NCBI GenBank assembly: GCA_963816315.1 | Contig: CAWFJZ010000006.1 | Location: 1-64,000, forward strand | Source: CADEEN01 sp963816315 | Lineage (GTDB): Bacteria > Pseudomonadota > Gammaproteobacteria > Burkholderiales > Burkholderiaceae_C | DNA: 64,000 nt | Reading direction: 5' to 3' | Shown: piece after piece, positions 18,542 through 25,937 of the stretch | Layout of the letters: every line of letters starts with the position of its first letter | Numbering within the stretch: position 1 is the first letter of the stretch | Notes under the pieces: model-generated | Told to the model about the DNA's origin: nothing | What the model saw: the letters and a program-made list of their open reading frames with translations, nothing else | Database searches by the model: none | Position numbers and translations under genes: made by a program

Positions 18542-19696
18542 ATGACACAACACGTCTTCCCACCCACACCGCAAGCCGCATTGCAAACCCTGCGCGCCGT
18601 GCGTCCGAGCGAGTACGCGCGCACGCGCAACCACATCGGCGGCGCCGTCACGCACCTCTCGCCTTACCTCACGCATGGCCTGCTGCGGATGTCCGACGTG
18701 ATGGCGGCGCTGGCGCTGCGGCGTGAACACAAGTTGGTGTTCGAGTTCGGCTGGCGCGAGTTCTTCCACCACGCATGGCGGCACGACGGCAATGCGATCT
18801 TCTCGTCGCTGCACGACGGCCCGCTGCCCGAGCAGGCGTACACGCGCGACCTGCCGGCCGACATCCGCGAAGGCCGCACCGGCGTGCCCGCCATCGACCA
18901 GGCCGTGCGCACGCTCTACGCCACCGGCTACGTGCACAACCACGCCCGCATGTGGCTTGCGTCGTACATCGTGCACCTGCGCAAGGTGCATTGGCGCGCC
19001 GGCGCCGACTGGCTCTATGCGCATCTGCTCGACGGTGACCTGGCGAGCAACCATCTGAGCTGGCAATGGGTCGCCGGCACCGGCAGCCACAAGCCGTACC
19101 TGTTCAACGCCGACAACGTGCTGCGTTATGCGGACGCGCCGTGGCACAGCGCAGGCACGGTGATCGATGCGGGCTACGACGCGCTCGATCGGATCGCGCA
19201 TTCAACGCGCGCTTTGGCCGCCGAGCCGGGGGAGCACGAAGCGGTGATCGAGCCGCCGCTGTTCGAGGCGCCGCTTGACGATCTCGGCTTCACGGCGCCC
19301 GATGCGGCAGCGGTCAAGGGCCGTGATGTCTGGGTCGTGCATCCGTGGTCGCTGGCCGATGCACCCGAAGGCACAACGCCCGTTGCCGTGGCGGACGCCG
19401 CGTTCCACCGCGCGTGGCCGTGGAGCGAGCGCCGCTGGCGTTTTGCCGGCACGCGCATGGCCACGCTCGCAGCGCAGCGCTGGATCGGTGAGCGCGACGC
19501 GTTGCACGCCGCACTCGCGGCTGCGAAGACCGTGCGCGGTCTTCACAACCTGCACCTCGGCGCCACGTTCGACGCGTTCGGCCTCGCGCCGATGCCGCGT
19601 GCCTTCACCGACCCGCCCACACGCTGCCGATCGTTCTCGGCCTTCTGGAACAAACAACCCGATCAACCCGATCCTCAATCAAAGCTCTTCGCATGA
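18542..19696 (+). CDS. Photolyase-like FAD-domain protein with a C-terminal antenna-like domain (apparent circular permutation)
   Basis: A 384-residue protein that begins directly with the photolyase FAD-binding helical domain: ARTRNHIGGAVTHLSPYLTH, FEFGWREFFHHAWRHDGN, TGYVHNHARMWLASYIVHLR and SNHLSWQWVAGTGSHKPYLF, all FAD-contact or core motifs. No antenna domain precedes it. Instead residues about 265-350 (RDVWVVHPWSLADAPEGTTP, then AAFHRAWPWSERRWRFAGTR) look like the alpha/beta antenna domain that normally comes first. It could repair DNA or sense light. The SDR gene starts four bases before its stop. Confidence 0.78.
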   Translation: MTQHVFPPTPQAALQTLRAVRPSEYARTRNHIGGAVTHLSPYLTHGLLRMSDVMAALALRREHKLVFEFGWREFFHHAWRHDGNAIFSSLHDGPLPEQAYTRDLPADIREGRTGVPAIDQAVRTLYATGYVHNHARMWLASYIVHLRKVHWRAGADWLYAHLLDGDLASNHLSWQWVAGTGSHKPYLFNADNVLRYADAPWHSAGTVIDAGYDALDRIAHSTRALAAEPGEHEAVIEPPLFEAPLDDLGFTAPDAAAVKGRDVWVVHPWSLADAPEGTTPVAVADAAFHRAWPWSERRWRFAGTRMATLAAQRWIGERDALHAALAAAKTVRGLHNLHLGATFDAFGLAPMPRAFTDPPTRCRSFSAFWNKQPDQPDPQSKLFA

Positions 19697-20433
19697 ACCA
19701 ACCCATTGCCCTCGTCACCGGCGCCCGCGGCGGCATCGGCCGCGCCCTGTGCGCGCAACTGCAAGCCCAAAGCTGGCGCGTCGCCGCGGTCGGCCGCGAC
19801 GCCGCACCGATGCACGACGTGCCGGCCGACGCGCGCGTCAGCGCCGACACCACCACACCCGAAGGCGCCGCGGCTGCCATCGCTGCCTGCAAAGAAGCCT
19901 TCGGTGCAGCGCCGACCGCGCTCGCGCATTGCGTCGGCAGCACGCTGATCGCGCCGCTGCACCGCACCAGCGCCGATGCCTACCGCGACGTGATGCGCAT
20001 CAACCTCGACAGCGCAGTCTTCATGCTCGGCGCCTGGGTCGAGGCATTGCGCGTGGCGTCGTTGCCCGGTGCGGCCGTGTTCGCGAGCAGCGTCGTCGCG
20101 CGCATCGGCGTCGCCAACCACGAAGCCATCGCCGCGGCCAAAGGCGGCGTCGAAGCGCTGGCCCGCAGCGCCGCGGCCACCTACGCGCCGCTCGGCCTGC
20201 GCATCAACGTCGTCGCCCCCGGCATGACCGACACGCCGATGATCGCCGGCATGTTGAAAGTGCCGGCGATGCGCGAAGGCGCCGGCAAGCAGTACCCGCT
20301 CGGCGGCGTGCAATCGGCTGACAGCGTGGCGGCGGTGATGGCGTGGTTGTTGTCGGACGCCGCGTCACGCATCACGGGGCAGGTGATCCCGGTCGATGGC
20401 GGCTTCACGAGCGTGCGGCCCCTAGTGAAGTGA
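19693..20433 (+). CDS. Short-chain dehydrogenase/reductase-like protein with atypical active site
   Basis: A 246-residue Rossmann-fold SDR. The cofactor motif is ALVTGARGGIGRALCAQLQA (TGxxxGxG), the Asn motif region is HCVGSTLIAPL, and the C-terminal PVDGG (VIPVDGGFTSVRPL) is standard. The catalytic YxxxK is not intact: the site reads IAAAK, with Ile where Tyr is expected, while Lys and the upstream Ser pair (ASSVVARIG) remain. It may not be a conventional oxidoreductase. It overlaps the photolyase-like gene by four bases and is probably cotranscribed. Confidence 0.82.
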   Translation: MNQPIALVTGARGGIGRALCAQLQAQSWRVAAVGRDAAPMHDVPADARVSADTTTPEGAAAAIAACKEAFGAAPTALAHCVGSTLIAPLHRTSADAYRDVMRINLDSAVFMLGAWVEALRVASLPGAAVFASSVVARIGVANHEAIAAAKGGVEALARSAAATYAPLGLRINVVAPGMTDTPMIAGMLKVPAMREGAGKQYPLGGVQSADSVAAVMAWLLSDAASRITGQVIPVDGGFTSVRPLVK

Positions 20434-20443
20434 AATCAGGCCG

Positions 20444-20471
20444 TTGACACGTGTAGCCCAGGAGCTACATT
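20444..20471 (+). promoter_or_regulatory. Promoter and operator of the HigBA-like toxin-antitoxin operon
   Basis: -35 TTGACA (20444-20449), 16-bp spacer, -10 TACATT (20466-20471). The perfect inverted repeat TGTAGC-N6-GCTACA (20452-20457 / 20464-20469) fills the spacer and overlaps the -10, a typical arrangement for autorepression by the antitoxin. The predicted start site falls at or next to the GTG start codon at 20478. Confidence 0.65.
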
Positions 20472-20477
20472 AGCGCC

Positions 20478-20783
20478 GTGCGAGTAGAGAAGACCGACGA
20501 GTACGCCGAGTGGCTCGATGCGCTCAAGGATCTGGCCGGTCGGGCGCGGGTGCTCGTTCGTGTCGAAAGGCTGATCGGCGGCAATCCTGGTCAACATAGA
20601 AACCTGACGGATGGTGTCTGCGAGTTGAAGATCGACTTCGGCCCGGGGTACCGCGTGTACTACTCGCAGCGCGGAACGCGGCTGTTGCTCCTGCTGGCTG
20701 GAGGCGACAAATCCAGTCAGGCGAAAGACATTCAGGTGGCCATCAAACTGGCCAAGAACTTCAAGGAAGACTCAAAGGAGTAG
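20478..20783 (+). CDS. Type II toxin, RelE/HigB-like (phage Gp49-like family)
   Basis: A 101-residue toxin of the RelE/ParE superfamily, Gp49/HigB-2-like branch; such toxins cleave ribosome-bound mRNA. Core: GDKSSQAKDIQVAIKLAKNF at the C-terminus and VCELKIDFGPGYRVYYSQRG in the middle, with LLLLLAGGDKS as the conserved strand. The start is GTG (20478); a GGAG lies 13 bp upstream, rather far for a ribosome site. The antitoxin gene follows after 6 bp (toxin first, the HigBA order). Confidence 0.85.
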   Translation: MRVEKTDEYAEWLDALKDLAGRARVLVRVERLIGGNPGQHRNLTDGVCELKIDFGPGYRVYYSQRGTRLLLLLAGGDKSSQAKDIQVAIKLAKNFKEDSKE

Positions 20784-20789
20784 TGCGCC

Positions 20790-21104
20790 ATGCCCCGTGC
20801 TGCAAGCAAGACGAAGAAGACTCGGACAACGACTTACGACGTTGCGGAGCATCTGCGCACGCCGCAGGAAACGGCGGCGTACCTCGACGCCTGGCTCGAC
20901 GAAGCGCCGGACGATGCCGCGGGCATCGCCAAGGCGCTCGGCGACATTGCTCGCGCCAAAGGCATGAGCCAGGTGGCCAAGGACGCCGGTCTCAGCCGCG
21001 AAAGCCTCTATCGGGCGCTCAGCGCCGGCGGGAACCCCAGCTTTGCCACCGTGCTGAAGGTTGCGCGCGCGCTCGGTGTCAAGCTGCATGCGCAGGCGGC
21101 GTAG
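20790..21104 (+). CDS. Type II antitoxin with HTH (HigA-2-like, 'addiction module antidote')
   Basis: A 104-residue antitoxin. The N-terminus (YDVAEHLRTPQETAAYLDAW) contacts the toxin; the C-terminal HTH is KGMSQVAKDAGLSRESLYRA then GGNPSFATVLKVARALGVKL. It should neutralise the preceding toxin and repress the operon through the inverted repeat at 20452-20469. The cupin gene starts 3 bp later on the same strand, so it may be partly cotranscribed. Confidence 0.87.
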   Translation: MPRAASKTKKTRTTTYDVAEHLRTPQETAAYLDAWLDEAPDDAAGIAKALGDIARAKGMSQVAKDAGLSRESLYRALSAGGNPSFATVLKVARALGVKLHAQAA

Positions 21105-21106
21105 TC

Positions 21107-21463
21107 ATGTCAATCGCACCCATCGACCTGCATCGCAAGCTCACGTTGTTCAACGACCATTGGTCACCGCGCACCGTGGCCGAGTACAACGGCCACGATG
21201 TCATGGTGGTCAAGGTGCAGGGCGAGTTCCAGTGGCACTCGCACGCCGACACGGACGACTTCTTTCTGGTGCTCGAAGGCGAGCTGCAGATCGACCTGCC
21301 CGACGGCACCGTCACCCTCGGGCCGGGCCAGATGTTCATCGTGCCCAAAGGCATCGCGCACCGGCCGCGCGCGGTGGGCGAGGCGCACCTGCTGTTGATC
21401 GAGCCCACCGGCACGCCCAACAGCGGCGATGTGCAAACGGCGGCGCCGCGCCGCGTGATCTGA
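21107..21463 (+). CDS. Cupin-domain protein
   Basis: A 118-residue single cupin: FQWHSHADTDDFFLVLEGEL with His-x-His and Glu metal ligands, and PGQMFIVPKGIAHRPRAVGE with the second His. Family members are often annotated as mannose-6-phosphate isomerase-like cupins; substrate unknown. Start ATG 21107 lies directly after the antitoxin stop. Confidence 0.85.
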   Translation: MSIAPIDLHRKLTLFNDHWSPRTVAEYNGHDVMVVKVQGEFQWHSHADTDDFFLVLEGELQIDLPDGTVTLGPGQMFIVPKGIAHRPRAVGEAHLLLIEPTGTPNSGDVQTAAPRRVI

Positions 21464-21482
21464 GAAGGGCGAGACGACCGCG

Positions 21483-22011
21483 ATGGAACTCGTGCCCGTG
21501 GGCGACGACGTCACCACCGCCGCGGCGCGCCAGCTGATCGGCGAGTACCTGTCGTGGGTGGCCGGCGTGGCCGCCGAGCGCCACGGTCTGGCCTTCGACA
21601 TCGACGCGATGCTCGCATCGGACCTCGGCGACCGCGCCAAGTTCTACCCGCCGAGCGGGCGCTTCTACCTGCTGCGCGATCGCGCTCGCTGGGTCGGCGT
21701 CGGCGCGCTCAAGCGGCTCGACGACACCGCCGCGGAGATCCAGCGCATGTTCGTGCGGCCGCCGTGGCGCGGCACGGGCGCGGGGCGCCTGCTGCTCGAA
21801 CGGCTGCTCGACGACGCGCGCGCTTGGCTGCAGCGACGTGCGGCTGGAGAGCCTGAAGAGCCTGGCGCCGGCGCACGCGCTGTATCGCTCGGCCGGCTTT
21901 GTCGAGGTGCCGCCTTACGACGACAACAGCATGCGCGACTACCAGACCGATGCGGCGCGCGACGCCTATCTCGCCGGCGCGGTGTTCATGGCGCTGCGGC
22001 TGCGGCGGTAG
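21483..22011 (+). CDS. GNAT-family N-acetyltransferase, one frameshift
   Basis: An acetyl-CoA-dependent acyltransferase of about 175 residues. The acetyl-CoA motif A is EIQRMFVRPPWRGTGAGRLL (RxxGxG/A). The C-terminal part, in another frame after a shift near 21825, reads HALYRSAGFVEVPPYDDN, the conserved GNAT ending. Substrate unknown. It marks the left edge of the lower-GC island that follows. Confidence 0.8.
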
Positions 22012-22181
22012 GGGCGCATTTCAGTGGCTCTATGGCCATGCGCGTGTCGTAGCAGATGGGCTGCGGGCGACTGCAATCGCTACCAGGCAAACCGATCGAC
22101 GGCCTTCAACGGCGGCTGATACCGCTTTTGCGACGGTCGATTCGGCGCGTCGAATGTTCGTGATGTGCGCGCAGTGAGCGA
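22012..22181. other. Intergenic spacer at island edge
   Basis: 170 bp between the convergent GNAT and adenine-methylase genes. G+C drops here. I see no gene, tRNA, clear repeat or terminator. Confidence 0.35.
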
Positions 22182-23099
22182 TCAGGCGTGAGACCTGTTC
22201 GTCGCAAGGCAACGGCGTGAGTTAGCGGGTAACCGATCACACGGGGAAACGCAGGCCTGTTCTTCAAGCCAAGGAGGCAGGTGCAAACGTGGATCAACAA
22301 CCAAGAGCTCAACGCCAGATCGTTTCACCTGCGCGGTGTAGCGAAGACTGTTGCTGAAGCTTGGATACTTCTTGTACAGCTCCCGAGTCTCTGGGGTGCT
22401 GTCGTACGTCACCATCCAAGATGCCTTGAGTTTCGCGACCGCCTTGGCCAGCGCGCTGTGGTTCTCCACCGTAAACCACGCCTTGTAAAGCTCGGGCCCA
22501 CGAACGTAGTACGGCGGGTCAATGTTGATCAGCGTGTGGACCACCGGCTTGCGATTGAAGCCCTTTAGAAACTCCAGCCCATCAAGGTTGGTCACGCTTA
22601 TTTGCTCGGCGTGCTCCGCCAGCCGCTCGATCTTTTTGGTGAGGTTCGCCTTGTGGAACCGACAGTCGATAGGGTAGTTGCCCTTCTGCTCAAACCCGCC
22701 GATCACCCCTCCATTGATGATCCCCGAGCGGTTCGTTCGATTGAGAAAAAACGTGGAAAAGCCGAGCCTCAGCAGGTCCCCGTCATTTGCCTCCTGCACC
22801 GCTTTCTGCCGCCGCCATTCCGCCAGTGTTACCGGAGTTCTGGAGATCAACTGACATAGCCGCTCGGGCTTGTGCACGACGGCCCACCAGAATGCGTGAA
22901 TGGCTGGATCCAGATCATTGATGTGCACCCTGGACACGTATCCGTCGAGTAGCAGCGAACACGCGATGCCGGCCCCGCCTGCGAACGGCTCCGCATATTC
23001 ACCGTAGAACAGACCGTTGTGCCGCAGGACGTTGAGAACGAGTGGGGCGAGTTGGGTCTTGCCGCCGGGGTATCGCAGTGGGGTGTTGGTGACCGGCAT
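22182..23099 (-). CDS. DNA adenine methylase, D12 class (Dam-like)
   Basis: A 305-residue N6-adenine DNA methyltransferase. N-terminal signature TPLRYPGGKTQLAPLVLNVL, SAM-binding EPFAGGAGIACSLLLDG, and the catalytic motif IV INIDPPYYVRG are intact; the target-recognition region between (LGFSTFFLNRTNRSGIINGG) is typical of D12/Dam-type enzymes. The last ~25 residues (after VDPRLHLPPW) look atypical. Start 23099 is 5 bp after the stop of the ParB-like gene, so the two form an operon. Expected to methylate adenine in an unknown short site. Confidence 0.88.
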   Translation of the reverse strand: MPVTNTPLRYPGGKTQLAPLVLNVLRHNGLFYGEYAEPFAGGAGIACSLLLDGYVSRVHINDLDPAIHAFWWAVVHKPERLCQLISRTPVTLAEWRRQKAVQEANDGDLLRLGFSTFFLNRTNRSGIINGGVIGGFEQKGNYPIDCRFHKANLTKKIERLAEHAEQISVTNLDGLEFLKGFNRKPVVHTLINIDPPYYVRGPELYKAWFTVENHSALAKAVAKLKASWMVTYDSTPETRELYKKYPSFSNSLRYTAQVKRSGVELLVVDPRLHLPPWLEEQACVSPCDRLPANSRRCLATNRSHA

Positions 23100-23104
23100 C
23101 TCTA

Positions 23105-24427
23105 TCAGCTCCGGTCCAGCATGTGCCGCAGGCCGCCTGCCATGTTGTCCCAGTAGCGGTTCAGCTCTACTCGCGTGGGCGTGATGCTGCCATGCACTGA
23201 CGCGCCCAGACTTTCAGGCGAGTAGGCGCTGTCGCGTTCCTTGGCCATGATGCGCAACGCCTTGAGTTCTGTGGCGGGCACACCAGCAGCTTGCTGCAGA
23301 TGATTCGCTGCGTCCTCAAGGAGTTCGTGCAGATCGCGCTTCTTCTGCAGCTTGTGCTTCTTGCAATATGCACGGGTAGTCAGCTCGATGAACGCCCTCA
23401 GCAAGTAGGCCGCGGAAAACGAGAACTCCTCTGCGTCAACATTCTTTAGTTCATCGTAGATCCGCTTGTGCACAACGTTGCCGATGTGGCACTGGAAATC
23501 TGGCGGGATGATTCGCGACCTCTTGTCCGGGCTTCGGTTGTCCCGCTGCTGCTTCTTTGCCGGTTGTCCAGGCGGCGGATCCATCTTGCCGGAATCGGGG
23601 TGCAGTCGCGAGTCGGCAGAAGCGCGGGTGGTGGGCGAGAAGCCGTGTGTAATCAGCGACTCAGCATACTTCTTGCGGTCTGCCGCGTTCGTCCGCGAGT
23701 GGACGTTGCTTCCCGCAGCGCGTGCATCTAAAAGAAACCTGCTGATGGCCTTATCAAACTGATCTTGCGGCGCGTTTGTTCTCAACTCCTTTGTGGAGGA
23801 CAAACCGATCGCGTGTCGCAGTACCGGATTCGAGAGGAAGCGCGTTAGCGTCGTCTGTTTGATCTGTGCTCTGTCGATGCTGCTGATCAGGCCGCGATGC
23901 TGCGCGTATTCGAGCAGCTCCTGGGCCAGGACGTTGGGATTGTCGCGTTGGCCCTCGGATGAATTGAACCGAGTGATCTGATTGCTCTTCCAGCGCCGCG
24001 TCCCCGCGCCTTCGAGTTCTCCTTCATGCCGAACGCGCAGCCAATGGCGGGAGTCAACGCGTGTGTTGAAGACTGCCACGTTGACTGTCTTGACGGGCGC
24101 GGGCATGCTCTTCTTTAGCTCCCGAAAGGCTTTGCGCGCCGGTTCCGTCGGGGCCTTCTCCGGGTCCGCCAGCAGCTTCAATGCGCAAACACGACGGTTT
24201 CCCTCTACGGCAATGAAGGTGCCTGGTACGGTGGGGTGTTCAACAACACCCAGCCGATCCAGAGGATTGATGCCCTCGGCCGCGATGTCCTCGGCCAACT
24301 TGCGGATGTTCTCTTTCCTGAAGAGGTACGCGATGATTTCAGGCTCGTTGTCGATGGGGTCGTGCCGCGGATTCGTGTTGTCCAAGTAGATCGAACGAAT
24401 CAGGATCGACCGAAAGCTGTGCCCCAT
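23105..24427 (-). CDS. ParB/sulfiredoxin-fold protein with a helical C-terminal domain
   Basis: A 440-residue protein. The N-terminal ParB/Srx domain (about 5-110) has IYLDNTNPRHDPIDNEPEII and the box-II-like motif AVEGNRRVCALKLLADPEKA; related domains bind CTP/ATP or cut DNA. A middle variable region follows and a C-terminal helical domain (about 315-440, AAYLLRAFIELTTRAYCKKH) that recalls HEPN-like or abortive-infection-type helices, without a clear RxxxxH. The ribosome site AAGGGGAG precedes ATG 24427. Upstream operon partner of the adenine methylase. A defence or epigenetic role is inference. Confidence 0.72.
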   Translation of the reverse strand: MGHSFRSILIRSIYLDNTNPRHDPIDNEPEIIAYLFRKENIRKLAEDIAAEGINPLDRLGVVEHPTVPGTFIAVEGNRRVCALKLLADPEKAPTEPARKAFRELKKSMPAPVKTVNVAVFNTRVDSRHWLRVRHEGELEGAGTRRWKSNQITRFNSSEGQRDNPNVLAQELLEYAQHRGLISSIDRAQIKQTTLTRFLSNPVLRHAIGLSSTKELRTNAPQDQFDKAISRFLLDARAAGSNVHSRTNAADRKKYAESLITHGFSPTTRASADSRLHPDSGKMDPPPGQPAKKQQRDNRSPDKRSRIIPPDFQCHIGNVVHKRIYDELKNVDAEEFSFSAAYLLRAFIELTTRAYCKKHKLQKKRDLHELLEDAANHLQQAAGVPATELKALRIMAKERDSAYSPESLGASVHGSITPTRVELNRYWDNMAGGLRHMLDRS

Positions 24428-24449
24428 TGCTCCCCTTCGCGTTGTACAA

Positions 24450-24486
24450 ATCAACGCCGCCGAACGCGGTCGGTACGGGCGTTGAT
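24450..24486 (-). promoter_or_regulatory. Inverted repeat upstream of the ParB-methylase operon
   Basis: ATCAACGCC (24450-24458) and GGCGTTGAT (24478-24486) form a perfect 9-bp inverted repeat with a 19-bp loop, 23 to 59 bp upstream of the ATG on the minus strand. This is a plausible operator for an autoregulator. No clear -10/-35 pair is visible around it. Confidence 0.45.
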
Positions 24487-24869
24487 GACGTTCGGGGCGC
24501 AATTGTGGAGTAAGAACACCCTCGGGTCATCTCAAGCCGGAATCCGTGCGCAGTCGTGGCACCCATGGCGACCGAACGGAGGCATCCCGGATGGCCCGCT
24601 TCATGTCGCAGTTCGGGTTCTGGTCGCGAGATTGAACGAACGCACTGCATTGCTGTCGTCCAGGTCCGTTGGCCTAAGGTCAGCAACGGGTCGCACTCGG
24701 TAGTCCTGTGCAAAGGCTTGAACGATCCCCGTGTGAGTACAGGGAACGCTCGCGCGCCGGCGCTCAGGGCTCCCTATGCCCCCATTGCCGACACCAAATC
24801 ATGCGGTCACATCGTTCCCTGACAGTCAAACTCGAAGCGCGTGGTGCGCGGGAGTTTGCCTATCGCGCT
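24487..24869. other. Gene-free stretch at the island's right edge
   Basis: About 380 bp between the ParB gene and the ABC ATPase. No reading frame here looks like a protein I know. One short segment near 24722-24748 slightly resembles a type I-E CRISPR repeat but is single. It may be remnant DNA from the insertion of the island. Confidence 0.4.
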
Positions 24870-25937
24870 TCAGCGCGGCAGCACGATCGCATCACCCGGC
24901 GCAAAGGCCACGTGCAGCAGCGCGCCCGCGGCAGGAGCGGCGATGTCGGCATCGGCGAACAGCAGCAACTCGCCCCACGGCGTGTCGACGAGCACTTCGA
25001 GATGGCTGCCCAGGTAGTCGGCGCGCTTGCAGGTGCCGCTGAGCGCGGCCTCGTCAGGCGATGACGCCAGGCGCAAACGGTGCGGGCGCAGCGCCAGCGT
25101 GGCGGTGCCGGGATTCATGCCTTGTGCGATCACCGGCACCGACACGCCGGCCGCGGCAAAGCGCAAGCGGCCATCGCCGTCGCGCAGCAGTTCGCCATCG
25201 ACCAGGTTCGCGTCGCCGATGAAGTCGGCCATGAAGCGCCCCGCCGGCTCGCGGTAGAGCTGGTGCGGCGTGCCTTGTTGCGCGATGCGTCCGTCGTCCA
25301 TGACGATGATGCGGTCGCTGACCGCGAGCGCTTCGCTCTGGTCGTGCGTCACGTAGAGCACGGTCAGCGACAGCGACTGCTGCAGCTCGCGGATCTCTTG
25401 CCGCACGCGGCGGCGCAGCTTGGCGTCGAGGTTGGAGAGCGGCTCGTCGAACAGCAGCACCGCGGGTTCGAGCACGAGTGATCGCGCCACCGCGACGCGC
25501 TGCTGCTGGCCGCCGGAGAGTTCGGAGGGCAGGCGATTTTCCAGGCCCGACAGGCCGAGCATCTTCAGCTTGTCGGCCGCCATCGCCTCGGCTTCGGCGC
25601 GCGTCTTCTTCATCGACTGCGGGCCGTAGCTGACGTTGTCGAGCACGTTCATGTGCGGGAAGAGGGCGTAGCTCTGGAAGACCATGCTGACGTCGCGCTC
25701 GGCTGCAGACAGCTTCGTCACGTCGGCACCGCCGATCAGCACGCGGCCGCTCGACGTGGCCTCCAGCCCCGCCACCATGCGCAGCGTCGTCGTCTTGCCG
25801 CAGCCCGAGGGGCCGAGCAGCGTCACCAGCGTTGCCGGCTCGATCGTGAACGAGACGTTGTCCACCGCGGTGACGTTGCCGTAGCGCTTGCTGACGCCCT
25901 CGAAGACCACGCCGCCGCTTTTCTTGTCGTAGTTCAT
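24870..25937 (-). CDS. ABC importer ATP-binding subunit (AfuC/FbpC/PotA-like)
   Basis: A 355-residue ATPase of the iron/spermidine/sulfate importer class. Walker A LLGPSGCGKTTTLRMVAGLE, Q-loop MVFQSYALFPHMNV, signature LPSELSGGQQQRVAVARSLV, Walker B AVLLFDEPLSNLDAKL, H-loop LYVTHDQSEAL, then a C-terminal TOBE-type domain from about residue 240. It is the last gene of the operon phosphatase-binding protein-permease-ATPase; its ATG lies inside the end of the permease gene. Confidence 0.92.
   Translation of the reverse strand: MNYDKKSGGVVFEGVSKRYGNVTAVDNVSFTIEPATLVTLLGPSGCGKTTTLRMVAGLEATSSGRVLIGGADVTKLSAAERDVSMVFQSYALFPHMNVLDNVSYGPQSMKKTRAEAEAMAADKLKMLGLSGLENRLPSELSGGQQQRVAVARSLVLEPAVLLFDEPLSNLDAKLRRRVRQEIRELQQSLSLTVLYVTHDQSEALAVSDRIIVMDDGRIAQQGTPHQLYREPAGRFMADFIGDANLVDGELLRDGDGRLRFAAAGVSVPVIAQGMNPGTATLALRPHRLRLASSPDEAALSGTCKRADYLGSHLEVLVDTPWGELLLFADADIAAPAAGALLHVAFAPGDAIVLPR

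Noticed and set aside
24718..24755. Single sequence resembling a type I-E CRISPR repeat (GATCCCCGTGTGAGTACAGG)
   Set aside because: Only one copy, no spacer-repeat periodicity and no cas genes; a chance likeness.
22012..24869. Prophage or IS element around the ParB-methylase pair
   Set aside because: No integrase, transposase, tRNA or terminal inverted repeat is visible, so only a general genomic island can be claimed.
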